NCBI RefSeq assembly: GCF_029893805.1
Contig: NZ_JARXYP010000002.1
Coordinates: forward strand, 1,302,001 to 1,366,000
Direction: 5' to 3'
From: Streptomyces sp. SAI-135
GTDB taxonomy: Bacteria > Actinomycetota > Actinomycetes > Streptomycetales > Streptomycetaceae
DNA length: 64,000 nt
Shown: positions 15,679 to 24,685 of the stretch, piece by piece
Layout of the letters: each line of letters begins with the position of its first letter
Numbering within the stretch: the first letter of the stretch is position 1
Program-made: the position numbers and the translations under genes
The notes under the pieces: generated by a model
Seen by the model: the letters and a program-made list of their open reading frames with translations, nothing else
The model's database searches: none
What the model was told of the DNA's origin: nothing

Positions 15679-16755
15679 TCACTGCGCGGCCCCGGCGGCC
15701 GTACGACCGCGTATCTCTGTCCTGGTCCCAGGGGTGAGGTGGCAGGCGGCGAGGTGCCGGCCCGTGCCCGGGACGGCCACCAGCTCGGGCCGGTCGACCG
15801 CACAACGTCCCGCCGCCACCCATCCCTTGTAGGTGCAGCGGGGGTGGAAGGCGCAGCCGCCGGGCGGGTTGATGAGGCTGGGCGGGGATCCGGCGATCGG
15901 GTTCAGCCGTCGTTCGACGTCCCCGGTGATCTGCGGCATCGACTCCAACAGGCCCCAGGTGTAGGGGTGCTGGGGCTCCTTGAGCACGTCGTGCGCGGTG
16001 CCGTACTCGATGCGTCGGCCGCCGTACATCACCAGGATGTCGTCGGCGATGTCGGCCACCACACCGAGGTCGTGGGTGATGAGGACGACCGCCGAGCCGA
16101 ACTCCTCCTGGAGATCGCGGATCAGGTCGAGGATCTGGGCCTGGACGGTGACGTCCAGGGCGGTGGTGGGCTCGTCGGCGATGAGCAGTTCGGGGTCGCA
16201 CACCAGCGCCATGGCGATCATGGCGCGCTGGCGCATACCGCCGGAGAACTGGTGCGGATAGTCCCGCACCCGGCGTTCGGGCTGCGGGATGCCGACCCGT
16301 TTCAGCATCTCCACGGCGCGGTCCCGGGCCTCCTTCCTCGAGACCTTGTGATGGACCCGGTAGGCCTCGGCGATCTGGGCGCCGACGGTGAAGTAGGGGT
16401 GCAGGGCGGACAGCGGGTCCTGGAAGATCATGGAGACCGTACGGCCGCGCAGGGCACGCATCTCGTGCTCGGGCAGGGAGACCAACTCCCGTCCGCCCAG
16501 CCGGATCTCGCCCGAGACCTCGGCCCGGGTGCCCTTGTGCAGCCCGAGCAGGGCCAGCGAGGTGACCGACTTCCCCGAGCCGGACTCGCCGACGATGCCG
16601 AGGGTGCTGCCCTTCTCCAGCGTGAAGGACACGCCGTCGACGGACTTGACGATGCCGTCCTCGGTCGGGAAGTGCACGCGCAGGTCCCGTACGTCGAGGA
16701 AGGGGGCGGCCGCGGGTTCGGCGTCCGCCGGTTGCGGTGAGGTCAGGAGGGACAC
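15679..16755 (-). CDS. Oligopeptide/dipeptide ABC transporter ATP-binding protein (OppD type)
   Basis: A 358-residue ATPase, partner of the OppF-type protein. Walker A is GESGSGKSVT, signature FSGGMRQRAMIAMAL, Walker B ELLIADEPTTALD, H-loop ITHDLGVV. The C-terminal extension again has clustered cysteines (CAFHPRCTYKGWVAAGRC). Start ATG at 16755. It follows the OppB-type permease by 27 bases in the same operon, whose order is permease C, binding protein, permease B, ATPase D, ATPase F. Confidence 0.94.
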   Translation of the reverse strand: MSLLTSPQPADAEPAAAPFLDVRDLRVHFPTEDGIVKSVDGVSFTLEKGSTLGIVGESGSGKSVTSLALLGLHKGTRAEVSGEIRLGGRELVSLPEHEMRALRGRTVSMIFQDPLSALHPYFTVGAQIAEAYRVHHKVSRKEARDRAVEMLKRVGIPQPERRVRDYPHQFSGGMRQRAMIAMALVCDPELLIADEPTTALDVTVQAQILDLIRDLQEEFGSAVVLITHDLGVVADIADDILVMYGGRRIEYGTAHDVLKEPQHPYTWGLLESMPQITGDVERRLNPIAGSPPSLINPPGGCAFHPRCTYKGWVAAGRCAVDRPELVAVPGTGRHLAACHLTPGTRTEIRGRTAAGAAQ

Positions 16756-16782
16756 GGGGGTTTCCTTGCTGCGGTGAGGGGC

Positions 16783-17775
16783 TCAGGCGAGGCGGACACG
16801 GGGGTCGACGAGGCCGTAGACCACGTCGACGACCACGTTGGCGAGCACCACGAAGGTGGCCGCGAAGAGCGTGGTGCCGAGGATGACCGGCAGGTCGGAG
16901 TTCTGGACCGAGTCGACCGCGAGCTTGCCGATGCCGTTGATGCCGAACACCGACTCGGTGATGACCGCGGAGCCGCCGATCAGTGAGCCGACGTCCATGC
17001 CGAAGATGGTGATGATCGGGGTGATCGCGGCCCGCAGACCGTGCTTGAGGACGACTCTGCCGCTGGACAGGCCCTTGGCCCGGGCGGTGCGCATGTAGTC
17101 CTCGGCGAAGACCTCCAGCATGGAGGAGCGGGTGAGCCGGGTGTACAGGGCGAGGTAGACGATGACCAGGGTGGCCCACGGCAGGATCAGTCCCTGGAAC
17201 CAGGCACCCGGGTCCTGGGTGATCGGGGTGTAGCCGGAGGCGGGCAGGATCTGCCACTTGTCGACGAACAGATAGAGCAGCAGCAGTCCGACGAAGTAGA
17301 TCTGCACGGACACGCCGAGCAGGGCGAGGCCCACCGCCGCCTTGTCGGCCGCCCTGCCCCGGCGGACCGCGGCGAGCGTGCCGAGGCCGACGCCCAGGAC
17401 GAGGAAGAACACCGCGGCGCCCAGCCCCAGCGACAGGTCGGCCGGGAAGTCGTCCAGCAGCGTGCTCAGGACGGGAGTGTCGGTCTGGAAGGAGATGCCG
17501 AGGCAGGGCGCGCCGCAGTGCACGCGCAGGCTCTGGTCGCCGAAGTCCCGGCCGACGAAGAGTCCCTTGAAGAACTCCCAGAACTGCCTGAGGAAGCTCT
17601 GGTCGAGCCCGAGCGCATGCTTGATCTCGGCCAGCCGGGACGGTGAGCAGGTCTTGCCGCAGGCCAGGAGTGCGGGGTCGGAGGGCAGCGCGAAGAAGAT
17701 CACGAAGGTGATCACGGTGATCACCAGCAGGATCGCGGCCGCTGCCAGCAGGCGCCGGATGAGGTAACGAAGCAT
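16783..17775 (-). CDS. Oligopeptide/dipeptide ABC transporter permease (OppB type)
   Basis: A 330-residue inner-membrane permease. The N-terminal signature MLRYLIRRLLAAAAILLVIT and the six helices match DppB/OppB proteins, and the EAA-like coupling loop is seen as EVFAEDYMRTARAKGLSSGR. A large extracellular loop (residues about 40-110) is longer than in the enteric homologues and contains three cysteines (LACGKTCSPS; HCGAPCLG). It forms the membrane channel with the frameshifted OppC-type gene. Confidence 0.93.
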   Translation of the reverse strand: MLRYLIRRLLAAAAILLVITVITFVIFFALPSDPALLACGKTCSPSRLAEIKHALGLDQSFLRQFWEFFKGLFVGRDFGDQSLRVHCGAPCLGISFQTDTPVLSTLLDDFPADLSLGLGAAVFFLVLGVGLGTLAAVRRGRAADKAAVGLALLGVSVQIYFVGLLLLYLFVDKWQILPASGYTPITQDPGAWFQGLILPWATLVIVYLALYTRLTRSSMLEVFAEDYMRTARAKGLSSGRVVLKHGLRAAITPIITIFGMDVGSLIGGSAVITESVFGINGIGKLAVDSVQNSDLPVILGTTLFAATFVVLANVVVDVVYGLVDPRVRLA

Positions 17776-17847
17776 GTCGTGCGGGACCCTGACGTGAGAG
17801 GGGATGCCCCGCCGACCGGGACCGCCGGCGGGGCTGGGAGGGGTGCG

Positions 17848-19515
17848 TCAGCTCTTGACGTAGGCGTGGACCAGGCTGGGCTCGGCGAGGATGGGGTCGG
17901 GGATGATCCCGCCGACCTTGGAGCCCGCCAGTTCGCTGAAGTTCATGTACATCAGCGGGACCACGGCGGCGTCCTTCATGATCTGCTCGTCCAGGGCGCC
18001 GTAGGCGGCGTCGGCCTGCTTGATGTCGGTCATCTTGGCGATCTTGTCGATCTGCGCGTTGACCGCGGGGTCGTTCAGGTACGACTGGTCCTGGTTGGAC
18101 TGCGGGAGCTGCGCGATCTGGCGTCCGTCGAACAGCACCGGCAGCACGGTGGAGGCGTTGGGCCAGTCCGCTATCCAGTCGACCCAGGTGAGGTCGTACT
18201 GGTTCTTCACGTTGTCGATGGTGCTGAAGTAGTTCGCCGCGTCGATCGGGGTGATGTTCACGGTGATGCCGACGGCGCCGAGCGAGGTCTTCACCGCGTC
18301 CGCGAAGTGCTCCTCGGTCGTGGTGTTCTCCACCGCCAGCGACATGGTGAGCTTGGGGTCGCCCGCCTGCTTCATCAGCGCCTTGGCCTTGGTGGCGTCT
18401 CCCGCGGGGTTGCTGCTGTAGAGGTTGAACTTCTGGTAGCCGCCGATGCCCGGGCTGAGCATGGTGCTCGCGTAGTCGCCGTACGCCGAACCGCCGAACG
18501 CGCCGCGGACGGTGGTCTTGTCGATCGCGTACTCGATGGCCTGGCGGACCTTCAGGTCCTTGACCCGCGTGGTGTTGATGGCCAGGTAGTTGATACCCGG
18601 AGCCGGGATCTTGTAGAGGCGCGACCTCAGCGACGGGTCACCGGAGATCGTCGTCAGGTCGGAACCCGCGATCGGCCACTGCATGATCGAGGTCTGCGCG
18701 GTGCCGGCATCGGACTTGATCTGCTGGTCGATGGCCGACTGGTCCTGGCCGAGCCGTACGTCGATCTCGTTGACGTTCTGCTGCCGGATCGGGTCGGTCG
18801 ACTGCTTCCAGGCGGTGTTCCTGACGAGGACGAGTTCCTTGTTCTTGGTGTACGACTTGATCATGTACGGCCCGTCGGACCAGACGTGCGTGTCGTACGT
18901 GGACCCGGTGTCGTGGGCCTTGGGCACCGCCGACCAGCCGGGCATGGCCGTCGTCTGGTTGAAGTCCGCGACGGGCCGGCCGAGATGGAAGACGACCGTG
19001 GACGCGTCCGGCGTCTGGACGGAGGCCAGTTCCTTGCCCGAGTAGGGCCCCTTGTAGGAGGAGCCGCCCACCAGCCACTCACTGGCGTACGGCGGACCGC
19101 CGTTGATGTCGGGCGAGAAGGCGCGCTCCACGCCGTACTTGACGTCCTGCGCGGTGACCGGCTTGCCGTCCTGCCAGGTGACGCCCTTGCGCAGGTGGAA
19201 GGTCCACACGGTGTCGCCCTTGCTGGGCGTTCCGGTGTCGGTCGCCAGGTCGCCGACGAGCTTCGGCCGGCTGCCGGTCTCGTCCCAGCCGGTCAGGGTG
19301 CGCACGAGCTCCTGGTCCATGCTCGAACCCTCGGTCGTGTAAACGCGCTGCGGGTCGAGGTGGTCGAAGTCGGCGTGGTCCAGGACGGTCAGCGTGCCGC
19401 CCTTGGTCGGGGAGCCGCTCCCGGTGGTGCTGGAGGAGCCTCCGCATGCGGTGGCCCCCAGGGCGATCGCCACGGCGGTGGCCGCGAGCGCGATCGAGCG
19501 CCTTCTGCGCGTCAT
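17848..19515 (-). CDS. Peptide-binding lipoprotein of ABC transporter (SBP family 5)
   Basis: A 555-residue solute-binding lipoprotein. The signal is MTRRRRSIALAATAVAIALG, with the lipobox ending ATAC near residue 24, followed by a Gly/Ser linker. The family-5 signature lies around WTFHLRKGVTWQDGKPVTAQ and YGVERAFSP. It is expected to capture peptides or similar solutes outside the membrane and deliver them to the permeases. It sits second in the operon, 80 bases downstream of the OppC-type permease stop, an order different from the usual A-B-C-D-F. Confidence 0.94.
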   Translation of the reverse strand: MTRRRRSIALAATAVAIALGATACGGSSSTTGSGSPTKGGTLTVLDHADFDHLDPQRVYTTEGSSMDQELVRTLTGWDETGSRPKLVGDLATDTGTPSKGDTVWTFHLRKGVTWQDGKPVTAQDVKYGVERAFSPDINGGPPYASEWLVGGSSYKGPYSGKELASVQTPDASTVVFHLGRPVADFNQTTAMPGWSAVPKAHDTGSTYDTHVWSDGPYMIKSYTKNKELVLVRNTAWKQSTDPIRQQNVNEIDVRLGQDQSAIDQQIKSDAGTAQTSIMQWPIAGSDLTTISGDPSLRSRLYKIPAPGINYLAINTTRVKDLKVRQAIEYAIDKTTVRGAFGGSAYGDYASTMLSPGIGGYQKFNLYSSNPAGDATKAKALMKQAGDPKLTMSLAVENTTTEEHFADAVKTSLGAVGITVNITPIDAANYFSTIDNVKNQYDLTWVDWIADWPNASTVLPVLFDGRQIAQLPQSNQDQSYLNDPAVNAQIDKIAKMTDIKQADAAYGALDEQIMKDAAVVPLMYMNFSELAGSKVGGIIPDPILAEPSLVHAYVKS

Positions 19516-19595
19516 GGGGTAACACTCCGTTCTTCTACGGCTCGGTGGCGGCGGCCCGAGTGGCGCCGCGAGCACCGGTGTTGAGGGGGACCGCG

Positions 19596-20616
19596 TCAGC
19601 CGCGGGCCGCGCGGGGATCCAGGGCGTCCCGGACGCCGTCGCCGAGGAGGTTCAGCGCCAGGACGAGCATCAGCAGCAGGACTCCGGGGACGAACAGGTA
19701 CATCGGGTCCTGGAGGAAGAACTGGGAGGCATCCGAAAGGAGCGCCCCCCAGTCCGGGTTGGGCGGGATGACGCCCACACCGAGGTAGGACAGGGCCGCC
19801 TCGGTGGTGATGTTCTGCGGGACGGCCAGCGCGAAGGAGATCAGGACCGGCGCCCACAGGTTCGGCAGCAACTGCCGGAAGAGGATGTGCCACTTCCCGG
19901 CGCTCATGATCCGCGCGGCGTCGACGAACTCCCGTTCGCGCAGCGACAGCACCTGCCCGCGCACCAGGCGGGCGGTGTAGGCCCAGGCGAACACCCGCGA
20001 TGTTGAGGACGAGGACCAGCAGCCGGAGGTTCTCGTCGGTGCCGCCGTGGCTGTCGGTCTGCATCGCGTTCTGGATGACCGGGGTCAGCGCGATGATGAA
20101 CAGCAGCTGCGGGAAGGCCAGCATCACGTCCATGATCCGCGACAGCACGGAGTCGACCCAGCCGCCGGAGTACCCCGCCGCGAGACCGGCCACGACCCCG
20201 ACGACGGTGGACAGCACGGCCGACGCGAAGCCGACGAACAGCGAGGTGCGCAGGCCGTAGACGATCCGGGCGAACAGGTCGTAGCCCGTGCCCGGTTCGA
20301 CCCCGAGGAGATGGGTGAGGCTGATGCCGCCCAGCGATCCGCGCGGGAAGTTGCCGGTGTCGGGGTCGATCGCCTTCCCGTCGGGGGTGATCGGCCCCCA
20401 CCCGGTGACCGCCGTCAGGACCGGGGCCAGCAGCGCGATCAGGACGAAGAGCACCGTAATCACGAACGCGGCCATGGTGACCTTGTCCCGTCTGATGCGC
20501 CGCCAGGCCATGCGGGCGGGCGAGCGCCCGGTGATGACCGTGGCGCCGCTCAACGGCTCCGGCGAGGGTTCGCCGACCGGTCGGGTGGCGGGCATCGGCT
20601 GCTGTTGCGTCGTCAT
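19596..20616 (-). pseudogene. Oligopeptide/dipeptide ABC transporter permease (OppC type), frameshifted
   Basis: The N-terminal half starts MTTQQQPMPATRPVGEP and has the N-terminal OppC domain (MAWRRIRRDKVTMAAFVITV), then helices to LLVLVLNIAGV. There the frame breaks, and the second half continues in another frame as WAYTARLVRGQVLSLREREF, the EAA coupling loop, to a normal end at 19596. The span is one base longer than a multiple of three. An extra C in the CCC run at 19994-19996 accounts for it: removing it gives NIAVFAWAYTARL. Corrected length is about 339 residues. As this is the first gene of a complete operon, either peptide uptake is broken in this strain or the base is a homopolymer sequencing error. 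Confidence 0.88.
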
Positions 20617-20942
20617 CGTGCGGACGTCCCGGGTATGTGCTGGGGCCGGCGCGGGGTTTTCGTCGTCGCCGGCGGACAGGGTCTCGTCATGGGGCTGTTC
20701 CCTGGGGGAAAGGCTTCGGTCGCCGGCCGTTGTCGGCGCCGTGAGACTGAGCGGACTGTCGCAACCCGCCGAGAGGCCGGTCAAGGCGGAAAATGACCGG
20801 AAAGGGGATTGTTTGCGCTCCTTGCCAAGAGTTGACGAGGGCGGGACGTTTCGTTAGCTCTGACATGGAGGTGTCGCGGCGATTCCCTTGGCGGGTTCTC
20901 GCACTCCGCTTGCCTGAACCGAACGTGCCTCGGACATGACGA

Positions 20943-20973
20943 AGCCCCGTCGGCAGTGCATGCCGACGGGGCT
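20943..20973 (-). terminator. 13-bp hairpin terminator after the kinase-Nudix gene
   Basis: AGCCCCGTCGGCA and its exact complement surround a 5-base loop, 12 bases past the stop of the kinase-Nudix gene. The rest of the 368-base gap (20617-20942) is the upstream region of the peptide operon; it holds TTGACC near 20780 but I see no convincing promoter pair. Confidence 0.75.
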
Positions 20974-20984
20974 CCAGCCGCGTC

Positions 20985-22025
20985 TCAGCCGATCGGAATC
21001 CCGGCTTCCAGGTACAGCGCCACTCCGCGCTCCCGGGCCCGCAGCGCCCACCGCAACCGCTCGTAGCGCACCGGCGGCAGCAGTTCGGCGGCCTCCTCCT
21101 CGCTGGCGAAACACCAGCCGCGCAGTTCGGGACCCGGCAGCAGGACGGCCCGCGCCCGGGCGGAGTCGAGCCGGCCGCCGTCGAAGAGGAGGCGCAGTCC
21201 GCCGTACGCGGGAGGCGCGGGCGGTTCCCAGTCGACGACGAGCAGACGCGGTGCGTCGTCCAGCCGGATGCCGGTCTCCTCGGCGACCTCGCGCACCCCT
21301 GCCTGCGCGGGCGCCTCGCCGGGCTCGACGACACCGCCGGGGAACTCCCAGCCGGCCTTGTAGGTGGGGTCGACGAGCAGCACCCGGTCCTGCTCGTCGA
21401 AGAGGAGGACGCCGGCGGCCACGGTCTCCGCGGTGGGCTCCGGGGTCTGCACGATGTCGCACGCGGGCACGATCCCGGCGCCGAGGTCCTCGGCGATGCG
21501 GGCGGCGGTCTCGTACGGGGTGAGCGCGCCGGTGTCGATCACATGGGCGTCGGCGGTGAGCCAGGAGGCGAGGGCGGCCCGGTAGGGCTCGATGTGGTCG
21601 TACGCCCAGTGCCCCTGTCCCATCGCGCCGAACGGCAGGGTCGGCGGGGTCTCCCGCCCGGCTATTCGTTCGCGCAGGATCGTTTCCGCCGGAGCGAGGA
21701 GAATGTGCCGGACACCGATACGGCGGGCGGCGAGGCCGCCGAAGATCTCGTCGCGGTACTCCTGGCGCAGCAGGGTCATGGGGACCACCAGGGTCCCGCC
21801 GAGCTCGGCGAGCATCGCCGCCGCGGTGTCGATCACCAGCCGTCGCCAGATCGGCAGGTCCTGGAAGTCGCCGACCTCGGCGAGGTGCTTGGGCGGCAGC
21901 AGACGCACGACCGCCGCGCCGATGTCCTCGGGGTCGAAGAGCGTGCTGTTCGGGATCAGTTCGATCAGTTCCCGTGCGGTGGTGGTCTTCCCCGCACCGA
22001 ACGCGCCGTTGATCCAGACGATCAC
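20985..22025 (-). CDS. P-loop nucleotide kinase-like / Nudix hydrolase fusion
   Basis: A 346-residue two-domain protein. Residues 1-180 are an AAA/kinase-like P-loop domain ([17 protein letters not shown], Walker A at residues 7-14; a conserved [17 protein letters not shown] segment resembles zeta-toxin or gluconate-kinase-like P-loop proteins). Residues about 200-346 are a Nudix domain with the full box GX5EX7REUXEEXGU in [10 protein letters not shown] and REVAEETGI. Nudix enzymes hydrolyse nucleoside diphosphates linked to another moiety; combining this with a kinase suggests nucleotide repair or salvage, but the substrate is unknown. The GTG start at 22025 is preceded by GGGGGAG; an upstream ATG at 22106 is less likely. 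Confidence 0.82.
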   Translation of the reverse strand: MIVWINGAFGAGKTTTARELIELIPNSTLFDPEDIGAAVVRLLPPKHLAEVGDFQDLPIWRRLVIDTAAAMLAELGGTLVVPMTLLRQEYRDEIFGGLAARRIGVRHILLAPAETILRERIAGRETPPTLPFGAMGQGHWAYDHIEPYRAALASWLTADAHVIDTGALTPYETAARIAEDLGAGIVPACDIVQTPEPTAETVAAGVLLFDEQDRVLLVDPTYKAGWEFPGGVVEPGEAPAQAGVREVAEETGIRLDDAPRLLVVDWEPPAPPAYGGLRLLFDGGRLDSARARAVLLPGPELRGWCFASEEEAAELLPPVRYERLRWALRARERGVALYLEAGIPIG

Positions 22026-22114
22026 GGACTCCCCCTCTTCTGTTTGGCCCCCTGTGGCTTGCCCGTTCCACCCTGCCACGGAAACCAGCCGCAGATGAGG
22101 GCGCACAGACGCGA

Positions 22115-22146
22115 CACCGGGGCCCCTCGTCGGAGGAGCCCCGGTG
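22115..22146 (-). terminator. Hairpin terminator after the small secreted protein gene
   Basis: CACCGGGGC and GCCCCGGTG form 9-bp outer arms, with four further pairs inside after one mismatch. It lies about 90 bases past the stop at 22234. Confidence 0.65.
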
Positions 22147-22233
22147 CCACTCGTGCTGCTCGGATGCCTGACGCCCGGAGACGGCCTGACCTTGCCTCCC
22201 GGCCCCGGGCCACCCGTCTGTGTGCGAACCCCG

Positions 22234-22428
22234 TCAGTCCCCCTGGCCGAGGGCGGTCCCGCCCACGCCGTCCAGGCTCTCGCCGGCGACGGTGTGATCG
22301 AGGGAGCTGAGGGTCTTGTCGACGTCGAGGTGTTCGAGTTCCTCTCCCAGGGCGTGCGAGGGAGTGACCGCCGCGACGACGAAGCCGGTGGCGAGGGAGG
22401 CGATGGCGAGCATGCTGCGCTTCTTCAT
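22234..22428 (-). CDS. Small secreted protein, 64 aa
   Basis: A 64-residue precursor: [20 protein letters not shown] is a clear Sec signal peptide with cleavage probably after SHA near residue 26, leaving a 38-residue acidic peptide ([20 protein letters not shown] and a Gly-rich end). It has no cysteines and is unlike chaplins or rodlins. I do not recognise a function. The hydrophobic core, codon use and own terminator argue for a real gene. It is divergent from the alpha-galactosidase gene, about 150 bases away. Confidence 0.65.
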   Translation of the reverse strand: MKKRSMLAIASLATGFVVAAVTPSHALGEELEHLDVDKTLSSLDHTVAGESLDGVGGTALGQGD

Positions 22429-22579
22429 GGCCTGATCAACGGCACCGGACCGATTGGGTCACGCTGCCGCGTTCGGGTCCGCACCCTTCCACCACAGTCG
22501 AACACGTCCTAACGTAAACGCTCACATCATGACGCGTACATGGCGTCATCGCCTTCCGCTGGTTCGGAGGAACGTAACG

Positions 22580-24595
22580 ATGCGTCACCTTCACACCCGC
22601 ACGACCCGCCGAAGGACGGTCACCGCCCTCACGGTGCTGCTGTTCGCGGTGCCCGCAGCGGCCCCCGCCCTCGCGGACGAGGAGAGACCCGCGTCGCCCG
22701 CCCTGGCCGACGGCCTCGCCCTCACCCCGCCCATGGGCTTCAACAACTGGAACTCCACCCACTGCCGCGCCGAGTTCGACGAGTCCATGGTCAAGGGGAT
22801 CGCGGACATCTTCGTCGACAAGGGCCTCAAGGAGGCCGGCTACCAGTACGTCAACCTCGACGACTGCTGGGCGCTGCCGAACCGGGACGCCGACGGCAAG
22901 CTCGTCCCGGACCCGGCCCGCTTCCCGAACGGGATCAAGGCCGTCGCCGACTACGTGCACGCCAAGGGGCTCAAGCTCGGCATCTACACCAGCGCGGGCA
23001 CGAAGACGTGCAACAGCGCCGGTTTCCCCGGGGCTCTGGGGCACGAGTACAGCGACGCCCGGCAGTTCGCCGACTGGGGCGTCGACTATCTCAAGTACGA
23101 CAACTGCAACAACCAGGGCGTGGACGCCAAGCTGCGCTACACGACCATGCGCGACGCCCTCAAGGCGACCGGCAGACCGATCGTGTACAGCATCTGCGAG
23201 TGGGGCGAGAACAAGCCCTGGGAGTGGGCCTCGGACGTCGGCCACCTGTGGCGCACCACCGGCGACATCAGCGACACCTGGGGTTCGATGCTGTCGATCC
23301 TCAAGCAGAACCTCCCGCTGGCGCCCCACGCGGGCCCCGGCCACTGGAACGACCCGGACATGCTGGAGGTCGGCAACGGCGGCATGACGGACACCGAGTA
23401 CCGCACGCACTTCTCGATGTGGTCGGTCATGGCCGCGCCCCTGCTCATCGGCAGCGACCTGCGCTCGGCCTCCGCCGAGACCTTCGAGATCCTCGCGAAC
23501 AAGGAGGTCATCGCGGTCGACCAGGACCCGCTGGGCAAGCAGGGCAGCGTGGTCTCCTCCGCGGGCGGGCGCTGGGTCGTCGCCAAGGAGATGAAGGACG
23601 GCAGCCGCGCGGTCGCCCTGTTCAACGAGTCGGGCAGCCCCCAGCGCATCTCCACCACCGCGGCGGCCGTCGGTCTGCCCGACGCCGACGCGTACACCCT
23701 GCGCGACCTGTGGCAACACAGGAGTTACAACACCGCGGGCACCATCTCGGCGACCGTCCCGGCGCACGGCACGGTTCTCGTGCGGGTCACCGCCGACCGC
23801 AGGTGGCAGCAGTACCCGCCCGCCGTCGAACTCGGCCTGGACGGCGGCTTGTTGGTCCAGGCGGCCACGCCGGCCACGCTGACGGCCACTGTCACCGACC
23901 TGGGACGGACCGCGGCCAGGCAGGTCTCCGTGAGCCTGTCCGGCCCCGAGGGCTGGGCCGTCGAGGCGACCTCGCCGACCCGTGCCGCGACCCTGCCCAC
24001 GGGCCGTTCGCTGCGCACGAGTTGGTCGGTCACCGCTCCCCGGGGGACGCCGACGGGGTCGTACGACCTGACGCTCAAGGCGAGTTACCGCTCACCGACC
24101 GGTGTCCGTGTCGACAGGAGCCTGCCCTTCGGCGCGACCGTCGTGGTCCCGCCGCCCTCGGGCACCTCCGGCCTCGGTGACCTGCCCTGGCTGTCCGCCG
24201 CCAACGGCTACGGGCCCGTCGAACGCAACACCAGCAACGGGGAGAGCGCCGCGGGCGACGGTCATCCGATCACCGTCGGCGGGGTCGTGTACGCCGGCGG
24301 GCTCGGAGTGCACGCGGAGAGCTCCGTCGAGTACTACACGGGCGCGGCCTGCGAGACGGTCACCGCGCAGGTCGGCGTGGACGACGAGAAGGGCGCGAAC
24401 GGCACGGTCGCCTTCGAGGTGTGGGCGGACGGCACCAAGGTGGCCTCCACCGGCGTCCTGACCAACGCCATGCCGGCCCAGCCGATCACCGCGGACGTCA
24501 CCGGCGCCCAGGTGGTCCGGCTGGTCGTCACCGACGGCGGCGACGGCATCGACTCGGACCACGCGGACTGGGGCGACGCGCAGTTGAGCTGCTGA
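22580..24595 (+). CDS. Secreted alpha-galactosidase (GH27) with NEW3 and NPCBM domains
   Basis: A 671-residue secreted glycosidase. A signal peptide (RRRTVTALTVLLFAVPAAAP) is followed by the GH27 catalytic domain at about 45-320: TPPMGFNNWNSTHCR opening, nucleophile Asp in DYLKYDNCNN, acid/base Asp in LLIGSDLRS. Then an antiparallel beta domain (to about 415), an alpha-galactosidase-associated NEW3 domain (about 420-520) and a C-terminal NPCBM carbohydrate-binding domain (LPWLSAANGYGPVERN to the end). It should release galactose from plant galacto-oligosaccharides or galactomannan outside the cell. GGAGG nine bases before ATG 22580 supports the start. The nearby ROK kinase and LacI regulator complete a sugar-use locus. 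Confidence 0.93.
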   Translation: MRHLHTRTTRRRTVTALTVLLFAVPAAAPALADEERPASPALADGLALTPPMGFNNWNSTHCRAEFDESMVKGIADIFVDKGLKEAGYQYVNLDDCWALPNRDADGKLVPDPARFPNGIKAVADYVHAKGLKLGIYTSAGTKTCNSAGFPGALGHEYSDARQFADWGVDYLKYDNCNNQGVDAKLRYTTMRDALKATGRPIVYSICEWGENKPWEWASDVGHLWRTTGDISDTWGSMLSILKQNLPLAPHAGPGHWNDPDMLEVGNGGMTDTEYRTHFSMWSVMAAPLLIGSDLRSASAETFEILANKEVIAVDQDPLGKQGSVVSSAGGRWVVAKEMKDGSRAVALFNESGSPQRISTTAAAVGLPDADAYTLRDLWQHRSYNTAGTISATVPAHGTVLVRVTADRRWQQYPPAVELGLDGGLLVQAATPATLTATVTDLGRTAARQVSVSLSGPEGWAVEATSPTRAATLPTGRSLRTSWSVTAPRGTPTGSYDLTLKASYRSPTGVRVDRSLPFGATVVVPPPSGTSGLGDLPWLSAANGYGPVERNTSNGESAAGDGHPITVGGVVYAGGLGVHAESSVEYYTGAACETVTAQVGVDDEKGANGTVAFEVWADGTKVASTGVLTNAMPAQPITADVTGAQVVRLVVTDGGDGIDSDHADWGDAQLSC

Positions 24596-24610
24596 GAGCA
24601 GCCCCCTCCA

Positions 24611-24651
24611 CACGCGGCGGCCGGGCCCGTCCCGGACCCGGTTGCCGCGTG
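24611..24651. terminator. Hairpin between convergent alpha-galactosidase and ROK genes
   Basis: CACGCGGC/GCCGCGTG outer arms plus an inner CCGGG/CCCGG stem make a long hairpin 15 bases past the alpha-galactosidase stop, followed by AACGTTTCT. It could serve both convergent genes. Confidence 0.65.
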
Positions 24652-24685
24652 AACGTTTCTCTGGCGGCGCTCGCCCCGGGTGCCG

